From NCBI RefSeq assembly GCF_000689395.1, contig NZ_HG966617.1, positions 940,753-1,004,752 of the forward strand: a DNA stretch of 64,000 nucleotides, written 5' to 3'. Source of the stretch: Candidatus Phaeomarinobacter ectocarpi (GTDB taxonomy: Bacteria; Pseudomonadota; Alphaproteobacteria; CGMCC-115125). The position numbers and the translations under genes were made by a program. Under the pieces are notes generated by a model. The model did not search any database. It saw only the letters and a list, made by a program, of their open reading frames with translations, and had not been told where the DNA came from. Shown here piece after piece: positions 1-9,200 of the stretch (within the stretch, counting starts at the first letter, position 1; each line of letters opens with the position of its first letter).

Positions 1-348
1 GCACTCGGTCCAAGAGAGGGGCGGCGCGTTCAACGTGAGATCCGCAGAAGTGTTCCAGACCTCCGAGAGAAGTTCAAAGCCGTTCGGGCAAATCATCTGC
101 GTGTTGTGGCCGCGTTGCGGGCTGACCCATATGATCCGCAGGCGCTGACCGACGCTCTGGGCAATGTGCGCGAAGCCCACACGGAACTGGCAGCCTCATT
201 CCAGGAGCCATTGGCAACAGTATTTGGCAATCTGACTTATGAGCAACGCCTCAAACTGGCAGACGCGCTGGAGCAGATGCGACCGCGACCTGGACGACGG
301 CCTGGCGGAGTGTCTGAAAGGCCCTCGGGCGACGATCCTGATCGCTAA
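1..348 (+). CDS. Periplasmic metal-resistance (CpxP/Spy-like) protein, 5'-truncated
   Basis: The frame is open through base 1, so only the last 115 residues are visible and the start lies outside the window. The visible part is a run of charged amphipathic helices (EIRRSVPDLREKFKAVR, then LRADPYDPQALTDAL, then LTYEQRLKLADALEQM) followed by an Arg/Pro-rich tail. That pattern resembles periplasmic heavy-metal-sensor/resistance proteins (Metal_resist, CpxP/Spy type), which are small helical chaperone-like proteins. No signal peptide or metal ligands can be seen because the N-terminus is missing. It converges on the downstream kinase gene with about 10 bases between the stops. The family call is by pattern only and moderately sure. 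Confidence 0.6.
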   Translation, partial: ALGPREGRRVQREIRRSVPDLREKFKAVRANHLRVVAALRADPYDPQALTDALGNVREAHTELAASFQEPLATVFGNLTYEQRLKLADALEQMRPRPGRRPGGVSERPSGDDPDR

Positions 349-358
349 CTCTCAGCGG

Positions 359-2590
359 CTAGGCGTTTTCAGCAACAGCTTCTTTTGCTGCGGCCACAAG
401 CGGTAGCGTGAAAGTTACACACGTGCCTTCACCGGGGGCGCTTTCTATTGAAAACGCGCCGCCATGTAGCTCTACCAGCGAGCGCGATAGCGCCAGGCCG
501 AGGCCCGTTCCCTCATGGGTCTTGAGGTAGTTGCTTTCGACCTGTTCGAAAGGCCGGCCTAGATTGGCAAGGTCAGCTGCATCAATCCCAATGCCGGTAT
601 CCACAACATTGATGGATACATGACCCTTGTCTTCATCGTGCTCGGCATCAATGCTGACGGTACCCCCGGCAGGCGTGAACTTGATGCCATTGCTGACGAG
701 GTTCAACAACACCTGCTTGATGGCACGTTTGTCCGCATGGATCACAGGCACGTTTCCAGCCTCTGCCAGTAGGGTGACCCGCGCATCATCTGCCCGCCCG
801 GACACCATATGCATTGTTTCTTCAAACACGTCGGCAAGGGCGACATCTGCAAGGTCCAGCTTGTGCTTGCCGGCTTCGATTTTGGACATATCCAGAATGT
901 CATTGATGACCTCCAGCAGGTGCTGCCCGCTGGCATGGATGTCGGTTGCGTAATCTTCGTATTTGTCAGCACCAAGCGGCCCGAACATCTGCTTTCGCAT
1001 GATTTCGGAAAAGCCGATGATCGCATTGAGCGGTGTGCGCAGCTCGTGGCTCATATTGGCCAGGAACTCCGATTTTGACCTGTTCGCAGATTCAGCTTTG
1101 GCTTTTGCACCAGCATATTTTTCAGCCAGTTGCACAAGCTGGCTTGCCTGCGCCTGAAGCGTGCGACGCGACCCTTCAAGATCCGTCACGGTCTCAGAGA
1201 GCACTTCGCCTTTGCGGATGAGCTCTGCCTCTTGATGCTTCAGAGCTGTAATGTCGGTTCCCACAGACACAATGCCACCATCACGCATGCGCCGTTCGCT
1301 CAGGTGCAGCCAGCGACCACCCGGCAGTTTTACTTCGAGGTTCTCTGGATCCGTTGCATCCGCCATGCGTCCTGGCAGCAGCAGCTCACCTTCAGCGCTG
1401 CGCAAATCAAGGTCGCGGGCTGTGGTACCAGCAGGAACGGCGTCCCTATTGATGTTGTGGAAGGCGCGGAACTTTTCGTTCGCCAGAATGAGACGACCCT
1501 TGCCGTCCCATAGCGAAAACGCCTCAGAGATGCTTTCTACGGCGTCCCGCAGGCGGGCGTTGGCCATACGCTCACGGGCTTCGGCCTGCTTTTGCTCAGT
1601 GATATCGATGGCGATGCCCACGAGGCGCTGTGTGTTGGCGGTCAGGCCACGCCAGATCTGGCCTTTGGCGCGAACCCAAATCCAGTCACCGGATGAATGG
1701 CGCAGGCGGAATGTTGTGTCATATCCAAGTGTTCCACGGCGCACACTGTCTTCGACCTCCTGGAGAATGTGACGGTCTTCTGGGTGCACATAGTTCATGA
1801 CCTGGTCCGGGCTCAGACGTGCCGCGCGAGGCTGTTCGCCAAGAAGCGCGAACATCGGCGCGGACCAATACAGGCGGCCCGCCGTGAGGTCCCAGTCCCA
1901 GATGCCACAGCGGGCGCCTGCAAAGGCAAGTTCAAACCGTTGTTCACTGTCTTTTAGAGCGATGTCAGCAGCGGTCTTGCGTTCAATCTGGCGGACCATG
2001 CCGCCTCCAAGAACGCAGATGAAAAAGGATGCCCCCGCCATCAGAACAAGATGAAACGGCAGTGTCGCGTACCAGTCTGCAAGAGCGGAGCGAATAGGGA
2101 TAAAAACAGCGACTTGTTGGGTGTTGCCGGTGACGACAGACCGCGCCTCTATGCCCGCGGACGCACCCGGTGAGGATGTGGTACCCGCCGGCTCACGTGT
2201 GACCATCACACCGGGGCGTAGATCAAGGGACGAAATGCGAGCGTTGAATGACTGCGTATCAAGAGTGCCGATGGAGGCATCGCCGGCCAGAGCCTTTGCG
2301 AGGGCGGTCGCATGGTTGTTTGCTTGTGCAAGGCCTGCCTGATAGTCAGCGCGCAGTTGCCATGCAGCAATCCCGTTGAAGGCAACGAGCACAATCGCGG
2401 AAAACAACAAAGCCCAAAGACGTGCACGGCTCTCATCAACATCGGGTCGCAGGGCGGTGTCCGTCCTTTGATCGCGGGATGAGAATATGCCCGCACTCCA
2501 ACCGGCAATGCGACCACCAAGGCTTTGCTGTATGGGCGCCATCGGACCGGCAGATGTTGAGATTGATCCGGTAAACCGCGCTTCGCTCAT
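359..2590 (-). CDS. PAS-domain sensor histidine kinase (PleC/DivJ-like)
   Basis: A 743-residue membrane sensor kinase. A first membrane segment lies near residues 58-78 and a second near 178-198, with an extracytoplasmic loop of about 100 residues between. Two PAS domains follow (about 215-335 and 345-450), then a coiled coil. The HisKA domain has the phospho-acceptor in MSHELRTPLNAIIGFSEIM (His515). The catalytic ATPase domain has N-box NLVSNGIKF, G1 DTGIGID and G2 GTGLGLALS. The sequence between H-box and N-box (IHASGQHLLEVINDILDMSK) is typical of alphaproteobacterial PleC/DivJ-type kinases, which control cell-cycle or developmental regulators; that role is inferred. I chose the ATG at 2590 because AGGGA/GGGAG lies just upstream; the frame extends 38 codons further. 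No receiver domain is fused. A perfect CtrA-type box and a GANTC-containing palindrome lie upstream. Confidence 0.9.
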   Translation of the reverse strand: MSEARFTGSISTSAGPMAPIQQSLGGRIAGWSAGIFSSRDQRTDTALRPDVDESRARLWALLFSAIVLVAFNGIAAWQLRADYQAGLAQANNHATALAKALAGDASIGTLDTQSFNARISSLDLRPGVMVTREPAGTTSSPGASAGIEARSVVTGNTQQVAVFIPIRSALADWYATLPFHLVLMAGASFFICVLGGGMVRQIERKTAADIALKDSEQRFELAFAGARCGIWDWDLTAGRLYWSAPMFALLGEQPRAARLSPDQVMNYVHPEDRHILQEVEDSVRRGTLGYDTTFRLRHSSGDWIWVRAKGQIWRGLTANTQRLVGIAIDITEQKQAEARERMANARLRDAVESISEAFSLWDGKGRLILANEKFRAFHNINRDAVPAGTTARDLDLRSAEGELLLPGRMADATDPENLEVKLPGGRWLHLSERRMRDGGIVSVGTDITALKHQEAELIRKGEVLSETVTDLEGSRRTLQAQASQLVQLAEKYAGAKAKAESANRSKSEFLANMSHELRTPLNAIIGFSEIMRKQMFGPLGADKYEDYATDIHASGQHLLEVINDILDMSKIEAGKHKLDLADVALADVFEETMHMVSGRADDARVTLLAEAGNVPVIHADKRAIKQVLLNLVSNGIKFTPAGGTVSIDAEHDEDKGHVSINVVDTGIGIDAADLANLGRPFEQVESNYLKTHEGTGLGLALSRSLVELHGGAFSIESAPGEGTCVTFTLPLVAAAKEAVAENA

Positions 2591-2652
2591 CGTCCCTGTG
2601 CTCCCCGCGCATGGGAACTGAAACAGTCCCCGCAGGCTGAATTCAGCCCGCC

Positions 2653-2689
2653 CCACAATGCGAATCGTTACTGATGATTCGCAATGTGG
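2653..2689. promoter_or_regulatory. 14-bp imperfect inverted repeat upstream of the PAS kinase
   Basis: Arms CCACAATGCGAATC (2653-2666) and GATTCGCAATGTGG (2676-2689) are complementary at 13 of 14 positions around a 9-base spacer. Each arm contains a GANTC site, the methylation target of CcrM in alphaproteobacteria. It lies 63-99 bases upstream of the kinase ATG. It could be an operator or a 5'-UTR hairpin; which one cannot be told from sequence. Confidence 0.6.
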
Positions 2690-2723
2690 AGTCCGGCTGT
2701 CCACAACGGGCGACAGGGCCGCG

Positions 2724-2738
2724 TTAACTTTTCGTTAA
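2724..2738. promoter_or_regulatory. CtrA-type box TTAA-N7-TTAA
   Basis: The sequence TTAACTTTTCGTTAA matches exactly the full CtrA recognition pattern known from Caulobacter and relatives (TTAA, 7 bases, TTAA). It lies 134-148 bases upstream of the PAS kinase start at 2590, in a non-coding gap, beyond the inverted repeat at 2653-2689. This suggests control of the kinase gene by a CtrA-like response regulator. Confidence 0.6.
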
Positions 2739-2829
2739 GGGGCTGAATTGTGTGGCAGTTGAGACTCACGATTCGCCGCGCGCGAATTCCACGCACCGCA
2801 TTTCACTTCTTCTGACTCGCGATTAGCCA

Positions 2830-5481
2830 CTACGCAATCATGCGGGTTGCTATCTCATAGACGTCTTCTGACAGTTTTCCGCCATCCAGCAAATCACCTA
2901 CGGAGCGCACCGCCTCGGATTTGCGGGCATCATCGTAGACACGCCAGCTCTTGAGTGTGCCCAAGAGGCGAGCTGCCACCTGTGGGTTGATTGGATCAAG
3001 ATCACGGACCACCTGAGTCAGCAGACGATAGCCACTGCCGTCGCCTGCATGGAAACGTACAGGATTTGATCCGGCAAATACGCCGATGAGAGATCTGACT
3101 GTATTGGGCCGTTTCATGGAGAAGTCTGAATGGTCCATGAGAGCTTCTACAGCTTGGCGCGTGTCTGTTCGGGAGGACATGGCCTGCAGCGAAAACCACT
3201 TATCAAGTAGAAGAGGGTCACCGGCGGCGCGTTCATAAAAGGCATCAAAGGCAGTTTGACGTTCCTCACGCTGCATGTGCGTGAGCGTTGCCAGTGCCGC
3301 TTCCATATCAGTCATGTTGTTGGCGGAAGAAAACTGTACAGCTGCAATCCGCGCAGAGTTCTCGTTGCCCAGACCCGCGTAAAGTCGAAGGCATGCGTTC
3401 TTCAAGGCCCTGCGGCCTGCCTGGTCTGCGTCAGGGCTGTAGGCTGCATTGGACTGAAGCTGTGAGTATCGATCCAGCAACAGATCGCCGAGCTGGTCTG
3501 CGACCGCTGACTGCAGGTGCTTTCGGGCATTGTGCACGGCATCTGCATCTACGTTCTGGCCGATATGCTGCGCCAGCTCCGCCTCACCGGGGAGATCAAG
3601 CATCATGGCTGCGAATGCGGGCTCCAGACTGTCGTCCTCCAACACATGCCTGAGCGCATCTGCGTATCGGGTGCCGCGCCGTGGTCTGTCTCCGGCGCTC
3701 ATGGCGCGTGTGATGTTGACCAGAAGTTCGCGGGCATAGGTCTGGCCAGCTTCCCAGCGTGCGCAAGGGTCCGGATCATGGGCCATCCGGAACAGCCAGT
3801 CTTTGTCTCCACCATTCGTGGTGAGTTTTACCGGCGCCGAGAATCCGCGAAGGACCGAAAGGACCGGCGGCGAGGTGACCTTCTCGAAGGTAAAAGTCTG
3901 TTCGTATCCCGTCAGCTCAACAACGGTTTGCGTCTCTGCGTCGCCGTCTGTGTTCGTGTCGGAAAGATGCAGCGGCAAGCTCGTGCCGTCCTTGCCGATC
4001 AGCCCCATGGCAAGCGGAATGTGCAGCGGGGCTTTGGCGCTCTGGCCTGGTGTTGGTGCTGTCGATTGCGCAACAGTCAGGTCGAAGGTTTCGTCAATCG
4101 GTGAGTACTTTCCCGACACAACCAGTTCGGGGGTACCGGCTTGATCATACCACCGCTTGAATTGTGCAAGGTCACGACCAGATGCATCTTCCATCGCAGA
4201 GATAAAGTCTTCGACGGTCGCGGCGCGCCCGTCATTCTTTTCGAAATAGGCGTCCATTCCGTTCCTGAAGGCGTCCGGGCCGATGAGCGTCTTCAACATG
4301 CGGACGACTTCAGCGCCTTTTTCATACACGGTCGCTGTATAGAAGTTGTTGATCTCAATGTAGCTTGACGGCCGCACCGGGTGGGCCAGTGGGCCGGCAT
4401 CTTCCGGGTATTGATGCGCCCGAAGCGTCTTGACGTCTGCAATGCGCTTTACCGGCCGCGAACGCATGTCGCTGGAGAACTCCTGGTCGCGGAAAACCGT
4501 AAGACCTTCCTTCAGGCAGAGCTGGAACCAGTCGCGACACGTGACGCGGTTACCGCTCCAGTTGTGGAAATATTCGTGAGCGATAATGGCCTCGACATTG
4601 GCATAGTCCGCGTCAGTTGCTGTGTCCGGGCGCACCAGAATGTATTTGTCGTTGAAGACATTGAGGCCCTTGTTTTCCATGGCGCCCATATTGAAGTCTG
4701 AGACAGCAACGATGTTGAAGACATCAAGGTCATATTCCCGACCGAACACCTCTTCATCCCATCTCATGGAGCGCTTGAGGGAATCCATCGCGTAGGCCGT
4801 ACGGTCAGCTTTCCCATGCTCCACATAGATGCCCAGCGCGACATCACGTCCAGACATCGTGGTGAAACTGTCAGACACGCAATCAAGATCGCCGGCGACC
4901 ATGGCGAACAGGTAGGCCGGTTTGGGGTGCGGGTCGTGCCATTCTGCAAAGTGGCGACCATCCGCAAGATCGCCCTGCGCAACCTGGTTGCCGTTGGCCA
5001 AAAGGATGGGGCATTCAGTTTTGTCTGCTTCCAGGCGAACCGTGTAGATGGCTAATACATCCGGACGATCAGGAAAATAGGTGATGCGTCGGAAGCCCTC
5101 TGCCTCACACTGTGTGCAGTAAACTCCGTTGGATCTGTAAAGACCCGTAAGGGACGTGTTGGCCTGAGGGTCACATTCGGACTCGATGACAAGCTCATGC
5201 GGCTCCGCCGTTACATCATGGAGCGTCAGCTTTGATTCAGAGACGGTGTAGGCATCGCAACCAAGCAGTTGGCCGTCCAGTGAAACGGAAATGAGCTGCA
5301 TCCGTTCACCGTCCAGCCCGATGGAGGTGGTGGCGGCGGCTTCGGGGTTTGGCTTCAGCTTTGTTTTTGCCGTTACCCGTGTGGCTGTCGGTGCGAGCTG
5401 AACATCGAGTGTGACTATGTCCACCAGCCAGGGTGGCGGCGTGTAGTCAGCAAGATGTACCGGTGACGGGGCAGGGGGCAT
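2830..5481 (-). CDS. pepN: Aminopeptidase N (M1 family zinc metallopeptidase)
   Basis: An 883-residue cytosolic alanyl aminopeptidase that removes N-terminal residues from peptides. The M1 exopeptidase signature GAMEN is at about residues 266-270. The zinc site HEYFH is at about 302-306, with the third ligand Glu in LKEGLTVF near 325. The N-terminal LADYTPPPWLVDIVTLDVQL and the full C-terminal helical region match the length of Escherichia coli PepN (870 residues). The frame can be extended to a TTG at 5550, but that codon sits inside a perfect inverted repeat (5542-5562), so the ATG at 5481 is preferred; neither start has a strong Shine-Dalgarno. It stands alone between the kinase and the unknown gene. 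Confidence 0.95.
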   Translation of the reverse strand: MPPAPSPVHLADYTPPPWLVDIVTLDVQLAPTATRVTAKTKLKPNPEAAATTSIGLDGERMQLISVSLDGQLLGCDAYTVSESKLTLHDVTAEPHELVIESECDPQANTSLTGLYRSNGVYCTQCEAEGFRRITYFPDRPDVLAIYTVRLEADKTECPILLANGNQVAQGDLADGRHFAEWHDPHPKPAYLFAMVAGDLDCVSDSFTTMSGRDVALGIYVEHGKADRTAYAMDSLKRSMRWDEEVFGREYDLDVFNIVAVSDFNMGAMENKGLNVFNDKYILVRPDTATDADYANVEAIIAHEYFHNWSGNRVTCRDWFQLCLKEGLTVFRDQEFSSDMRSRPVKRIADVKTLRAHQYPEDAGPLAHPVRPSSYIEINNFYTATVYEKGAEVVRMLKTLIGPDAFRNGMDAYFEKNDGRAATVEDFISAMEDASGRDLAQFKRWYDQAGTPELVVSGKYSPIDETFDLTVAQSTAPTPGQSAKAPLHIPLAMGLIGKDGTSLPLHLSDTNTDGDAETQTVVELTGYEQTFTFEKVTSPPVLSVLRGFSAPVKLTTNGGDKDWLFRMAHDPDPCARWEAGQTYARELLVNITRAMSAGDRPRRGTRYADALRHVLEDDSLEPAFAAMMLDLPGEAELAQHIGQNVDADAVHNARKHLQSAVADQLGDLLLDRYSQLQSNAAYSPDADQAGRRALKNACLRLYAGLGNENSARIAAVQFSSANNMTDMEAALATLTHMQREERQTAFDAFYERAAGDPLLLDKWFSLQAMSSRTDTRQAVEALMDHSDFSMKRPNTVRSLIGVFAGSNPVRFHAGDGSGYRLLTQVVRDLDPINPQVAARLLGTLKSWRVYDDARKSEAVRSVGDLLDGGKLSEDVYEIATRMIA

Positions 5482-5541
5482 GGCGGGCGATGTGCCCTCA
5501 GTCAAAGCGCTCAACGTATTTCCACTGACTATTGTACAATT

Positions 5542-5562
5542 CGCGTCCAAATAACGGACGCG
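5542..5562. promoter_or_regulatory. Perfect 7-7-7 inverted repeat upstream of pepN
   Basis: CGCGTCC (5542-5548), spacer AAATAAC, GGACGCG (5556-5562). It lies 61-81 bases before the chosen pepN ATG and about 45 bases past the stop of the next gene, so it is well placed to be an operator. There is no T-run, so it is not a typical terminator. Confidence 0.5.
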
Positions 5563-5607
5563 TACTATAGGCGATGGGATGCAGGATAAAAGGCGAACTT
5601 GTTGGCG

Positions 5608-6165
5608 CTACGCGACGGTCTCTTCAGAAAGTCCATCAGGGTCCTGCTCAACAGCTTTGAGTGTCTGTTTGGCGTCCTGAATAAGGCTCATCAGCTCGTT
5701 GGAGATATTCTCCGGCTGATCTTCCGCATAGCCCACCAGCTCACGTGTCAGCCGATAGAGACGGATGCTGCCTGAAATGAGACGCGCCTGAAACTCGATG
5801 CGCTCCGGGTAAAGGTCATATTCAGAACCTGGTACACGCCAGCCACCCCAGTCGTTTTCACCTGTGACCACAATTGGATAGGTACCTGGATGGGGGTGAT
5901 GGCTGCACTCGTCGGGCTGCTGCCACTTGTTTTTCCCGCGCATGACGCGCCAGTTCTCGCCGTCATAGCCGGAGACCTGTTCGGACGTGGCTTCACTGGC
6001 CAGTTCTTCCGCACCGAATTCGCGGCCAAGACCCACGTCATAGGTAATGCGGATTGGTTCTTCCACGTCCTTTACCCATTGCGGCAACACGTGCTCAATC
6101 TGAGCCCAGGTGCCGACGGGTTTGACGTAAACGCGCTGGTTCTTGTGGAACTGCGCCTTGGCCAT
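5608..6165 (-). CDS. Conserved protein of unknown function
   Basis: A 185-residue soluble protein with no signal peptide or membrane segment. I do not recognise a characterised family. Visible features are an SH3-like opening (MAKAQFHKNQRVYVKPVGTW), an aromatic stretch with SHHPHPGTYPIVV and GENDWGGWRVPGSEYDLYPE, and a helical C-terminus ending in acidic residues. The start at 6165 is set by GGAG seven bases upstream; the frame extends five codons further. The 14 bases GGAGCAGAACCATG around this start also occur at the start of the RND pump gene. A perfect CtrA-type box lies 63-77 bases upstream. The codon pattern and spacing mark it as a real gene. Confidence 0.8.
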   Translation of the reverse strand: MAKAQFHKNQRVYVKPVGTWAQIEHVLPQWVKDVEEPIRITYDVGLGREFGAEELASEATSEQVSGYDGENWRVMRGKNKWQQPDECSHHPHPGTYPIVVTGENDWGGWRVPGSEYDLYPERIEFQARLISGSIRLYRLTRELVGYAEDQPENISNELMSLIQDAKQTLKAVEQDPDGLSEETVA

Positions 6166-6227
6166 GGTTCTGCTCCGCATGCGGTAAAGTGAAGGTCGTC
6201 AACCGTATGAGCATGGCACAACCCGAG

Positions 6228-6242
6228 TTAAGGCCGATTTAA
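6228..6242. promoter_or_regulatory. CtrA-type box TTAA-N7-TTAA
   Basis: TTAAGGCCGATTTAA is a second exact match to TTAA-N7-TTAA. It is 63-77 bases upstream of the unknown gene starting at 6165 and downstream of the stop of the RND pump (6286), so it can only serve the 6165 gene. My visual scan found only two perfect matches in the window, both intergenic. Confidence 0.6.
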
Positions 6243-6285
6243 GCCACTCTGTTCAATTGCCTCGGAAATCAGCCAAAAACCGCAG

Positions 6286-9200
6286 TCACGCAGACTTTTT
6301 GAACCCCGGCCAGATGCTTTTGAGCTTAGCAAAGCCAGCGTCGACACCACTGCGTGCATCCGCCATCAACGTATATGCGACAGGGACGACCACTAGTGTA
6401 AGGGCGGTGGATGACGTCAGACCGCCAATGACCAGGAATCCCATCCCGTTGCGGAACTCGGCACCCTGACTGACTGACATGGCCACCGGGATCATGCCGC
6501 AGATGGTCGAAAGGGCTGTCATCAGCACCGGGCGCAGACGGACCGGGCCTGCCTCTCTCATGGCGTCACGAGCGGACATGCCACCATCATGTGCCTGGTT
6601 GGCATAGTCGATGAGAAGAATGCCGTTTTTCATGACCAGCCCCATCAGTGCAAGCAGACCGATTTGGGCAAACATGGTCATCGTTTCACCAGCCAGGTAG
6701 ATCGCGATGAAAGCACCCACAAACGAGAGGGGTGCTGTCAGCATGATAACCAGGGGCTGCGTGAAGCTGTTGAACTGGCTTGCCAGGATCATATACAGCG
6801 CGACAAGGGCAAGCATGAAGGCAAAGCCAATAGCTTCTGTCGTTTCCTTCATTCGCTTGGCTCTGCCTTCCGCTGTCACGGTGTAGTTTTGCGGCATGCG
6901 GGCTGAGTCAATGATGCGTTCAAACTCGGCTGTCGCGTCACCCATGGCAACGCCCGGGCCGGTATTTGCGAAGATTGAAATTTTGCGAGAGCGGTTTGAG
7001 CGATCAATTTGTGCGGGTCCTGCCTCAACATTGAACGCGGCCAGATTGGCAAGATCAATCAGCTCGCGGTCTGAGGCGCGAACCTGAATGAGCTCGAGTT
7101 GGTGCAATTCATGACGTTGGTCTTCCTCAAGTCGGACGCGCACATCATAGCGTTGGCCGAACTCTTCGAAGGTCGCTACGTCAACACCACCCACAAGGGC
7201 ACGCACCGTGTCAGCGAGCGAACGCACAGGAACCGATAGGTCGGCGGCCCGCACACGGTCTACGATGACCTGGACCTCAGGCTTGCCTTCTTCAAATGAG
7301 GTTTTGATGTCGCGGAAAATTCCCGCTTCTCTCATGCGCGACGAAATCAGATCCGTACGCTGGCGCAGTACATCAAGGTCGGGTCCCGACATTGAGTATT
7401 CGAGTTCAAAGTTGGTAAAGCCACCGCCGGATATCCAGGGAACATCGGTGAGGGAAATGTGGGTCGTTTCCGGAGCGGCCTTCAGCATGGCAGCGCGTGT
7501 TGCATCCATGATGGGAATGAACCCCACGTCTCGATCACCCTTGGCTGTTAGGGCAATGTAGAACGATGCCTGGTTGACCCGCTCGCGGCTGTCGCCACCA
7601 ACCGTAAAGAAGACAGATCTGACATTCTCAACCCGGCGGATTGATGCAGCGGCCCGGCTTGCAACTTCGCGCGTTTGTTCCACGCCTGCACCAAATGGCA
7701 GCTCAAGCTGACCCAGAAATTCCGAACGGTCAGCCCGTGTGTCAAAGGCGGATGGCACGAGACCGGCAACAAAAACGCCAAGCACCATGGTCGCGCCAGC
7801 AAGCAGCACGATGATCCAGCGTTGTGCCAAGGCAAAATCGAGAAGGCGTCCATAGATAGCTTCAAGGCGCACATACGCATGGTCAAAGAACTGACCGATC
7901 CGCCCAAGACTGCCGTCTTCGTTTCGCTCGAGAAAACGCGCGCATAGCATCGGAGTAAGTGTCAGCGAGCACATGAGCGACACACCGACCGAAAACACAA
8001 TTGCCAGCCCATATTGGAAGAAGAACCGACCGACGATCCCATCCATAAAGGCAATGGGAACAAAGACCGCGGCAATAGACAGGGACCCCGAAAGAACTGC
8101 CGGGCCGACTTTCTTCACGCCTAGCGACGCCGCCTGCATGGGCGGATGGCCATCCTCAAGCTGACGGTGAATGCTCTCCAGGATAACGATGGCATCATCA
8201 ACCAGCAGCCCAACCGCAACGGACAGAGCCATAAGCGTCATCATGTTGAGCGTGAAGCCCATTACGTAGAATGCAAAGAATGTGGAGATCAGTGCCGTTG
8301 GCATGGCAATGGCCACGATGGCTGTTGCGCGCAACGACAAAAGAAAAGCCAGTGTGACAAGCACAACAAGGATGACGCCAAGCCCGATGTCGCCAAAGAC
8401 ATCATTCACAGAATCTTCGATGAACTTGGACGTGTCGCGCGCTGCAAGCAGACGCACACCTTCAGGAGCTGTTTTTCTGATTTCAGCTAGTTGCGCCCGA
8501 ATGGCCTGAGCCACTTCAACGGTGTTGCGGCCAGACTGCCGTCGTACCTCGAGACTGACCCCCGGCTTTCCGTCGAGTTCAGCGTAGGACCGCAAATCTT
8601 CCATGCCGTCCTCAACGCGGGCCACGTCGCGTACTCGAGTGGGCCCGGTCTCGCGGAACGCGACAACGATGTCGCCAAACTCTGCGATGTTCTGAACTTC
8701 ACCCTTGGTCTTAACTGAGAATTCCGACCGCAGACCGACCGTATCGAGACGCCCACCTGGGATTTCAGCGTGCTCACGGCGCACCGCATCTATGACGTCC
8801 TGCGCCGTTACGCCGTAGGCGCGCAGGCGCACAGCATCAAGCCAGATGCGCACTTCCCGGTCACGACCACCAACAAGTCGAATGGACCCGACACCCGGAA
8901 CGCGCTGTAGTTGCTCCTTCACAACACGGTCTGCATAGCGGGTGATCTCGCGCACGGGCATGTCGCCGGAAATCATGACCGACATGATCGGCTGCGCGTC
9001 CGGGTCCACCTTCTGTACGATTGGCTGCTCGGCATCGCCCGGGAGGTCACCGACGGCGAGTGAGACCTTGTCGCGCACATCCTGCGCTTTGACGTCCACA
9101 TTCTCGTCGAGACCAAACTCGATATTGACGGCGCTATGACCTTCGGAGCTGATGGAGCGCAGGCTCTCTATGCCTGAAATCGTGTTGACCTGCTCTTCAA

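Noticed and set aside
627-2342. Many open frames opposite the PAS kinase gene on the plus strand
   Set aside because: They lie antisense to a gene with clear domains and show low-complexity Ser/Arg-rich products typical of shadow frames.
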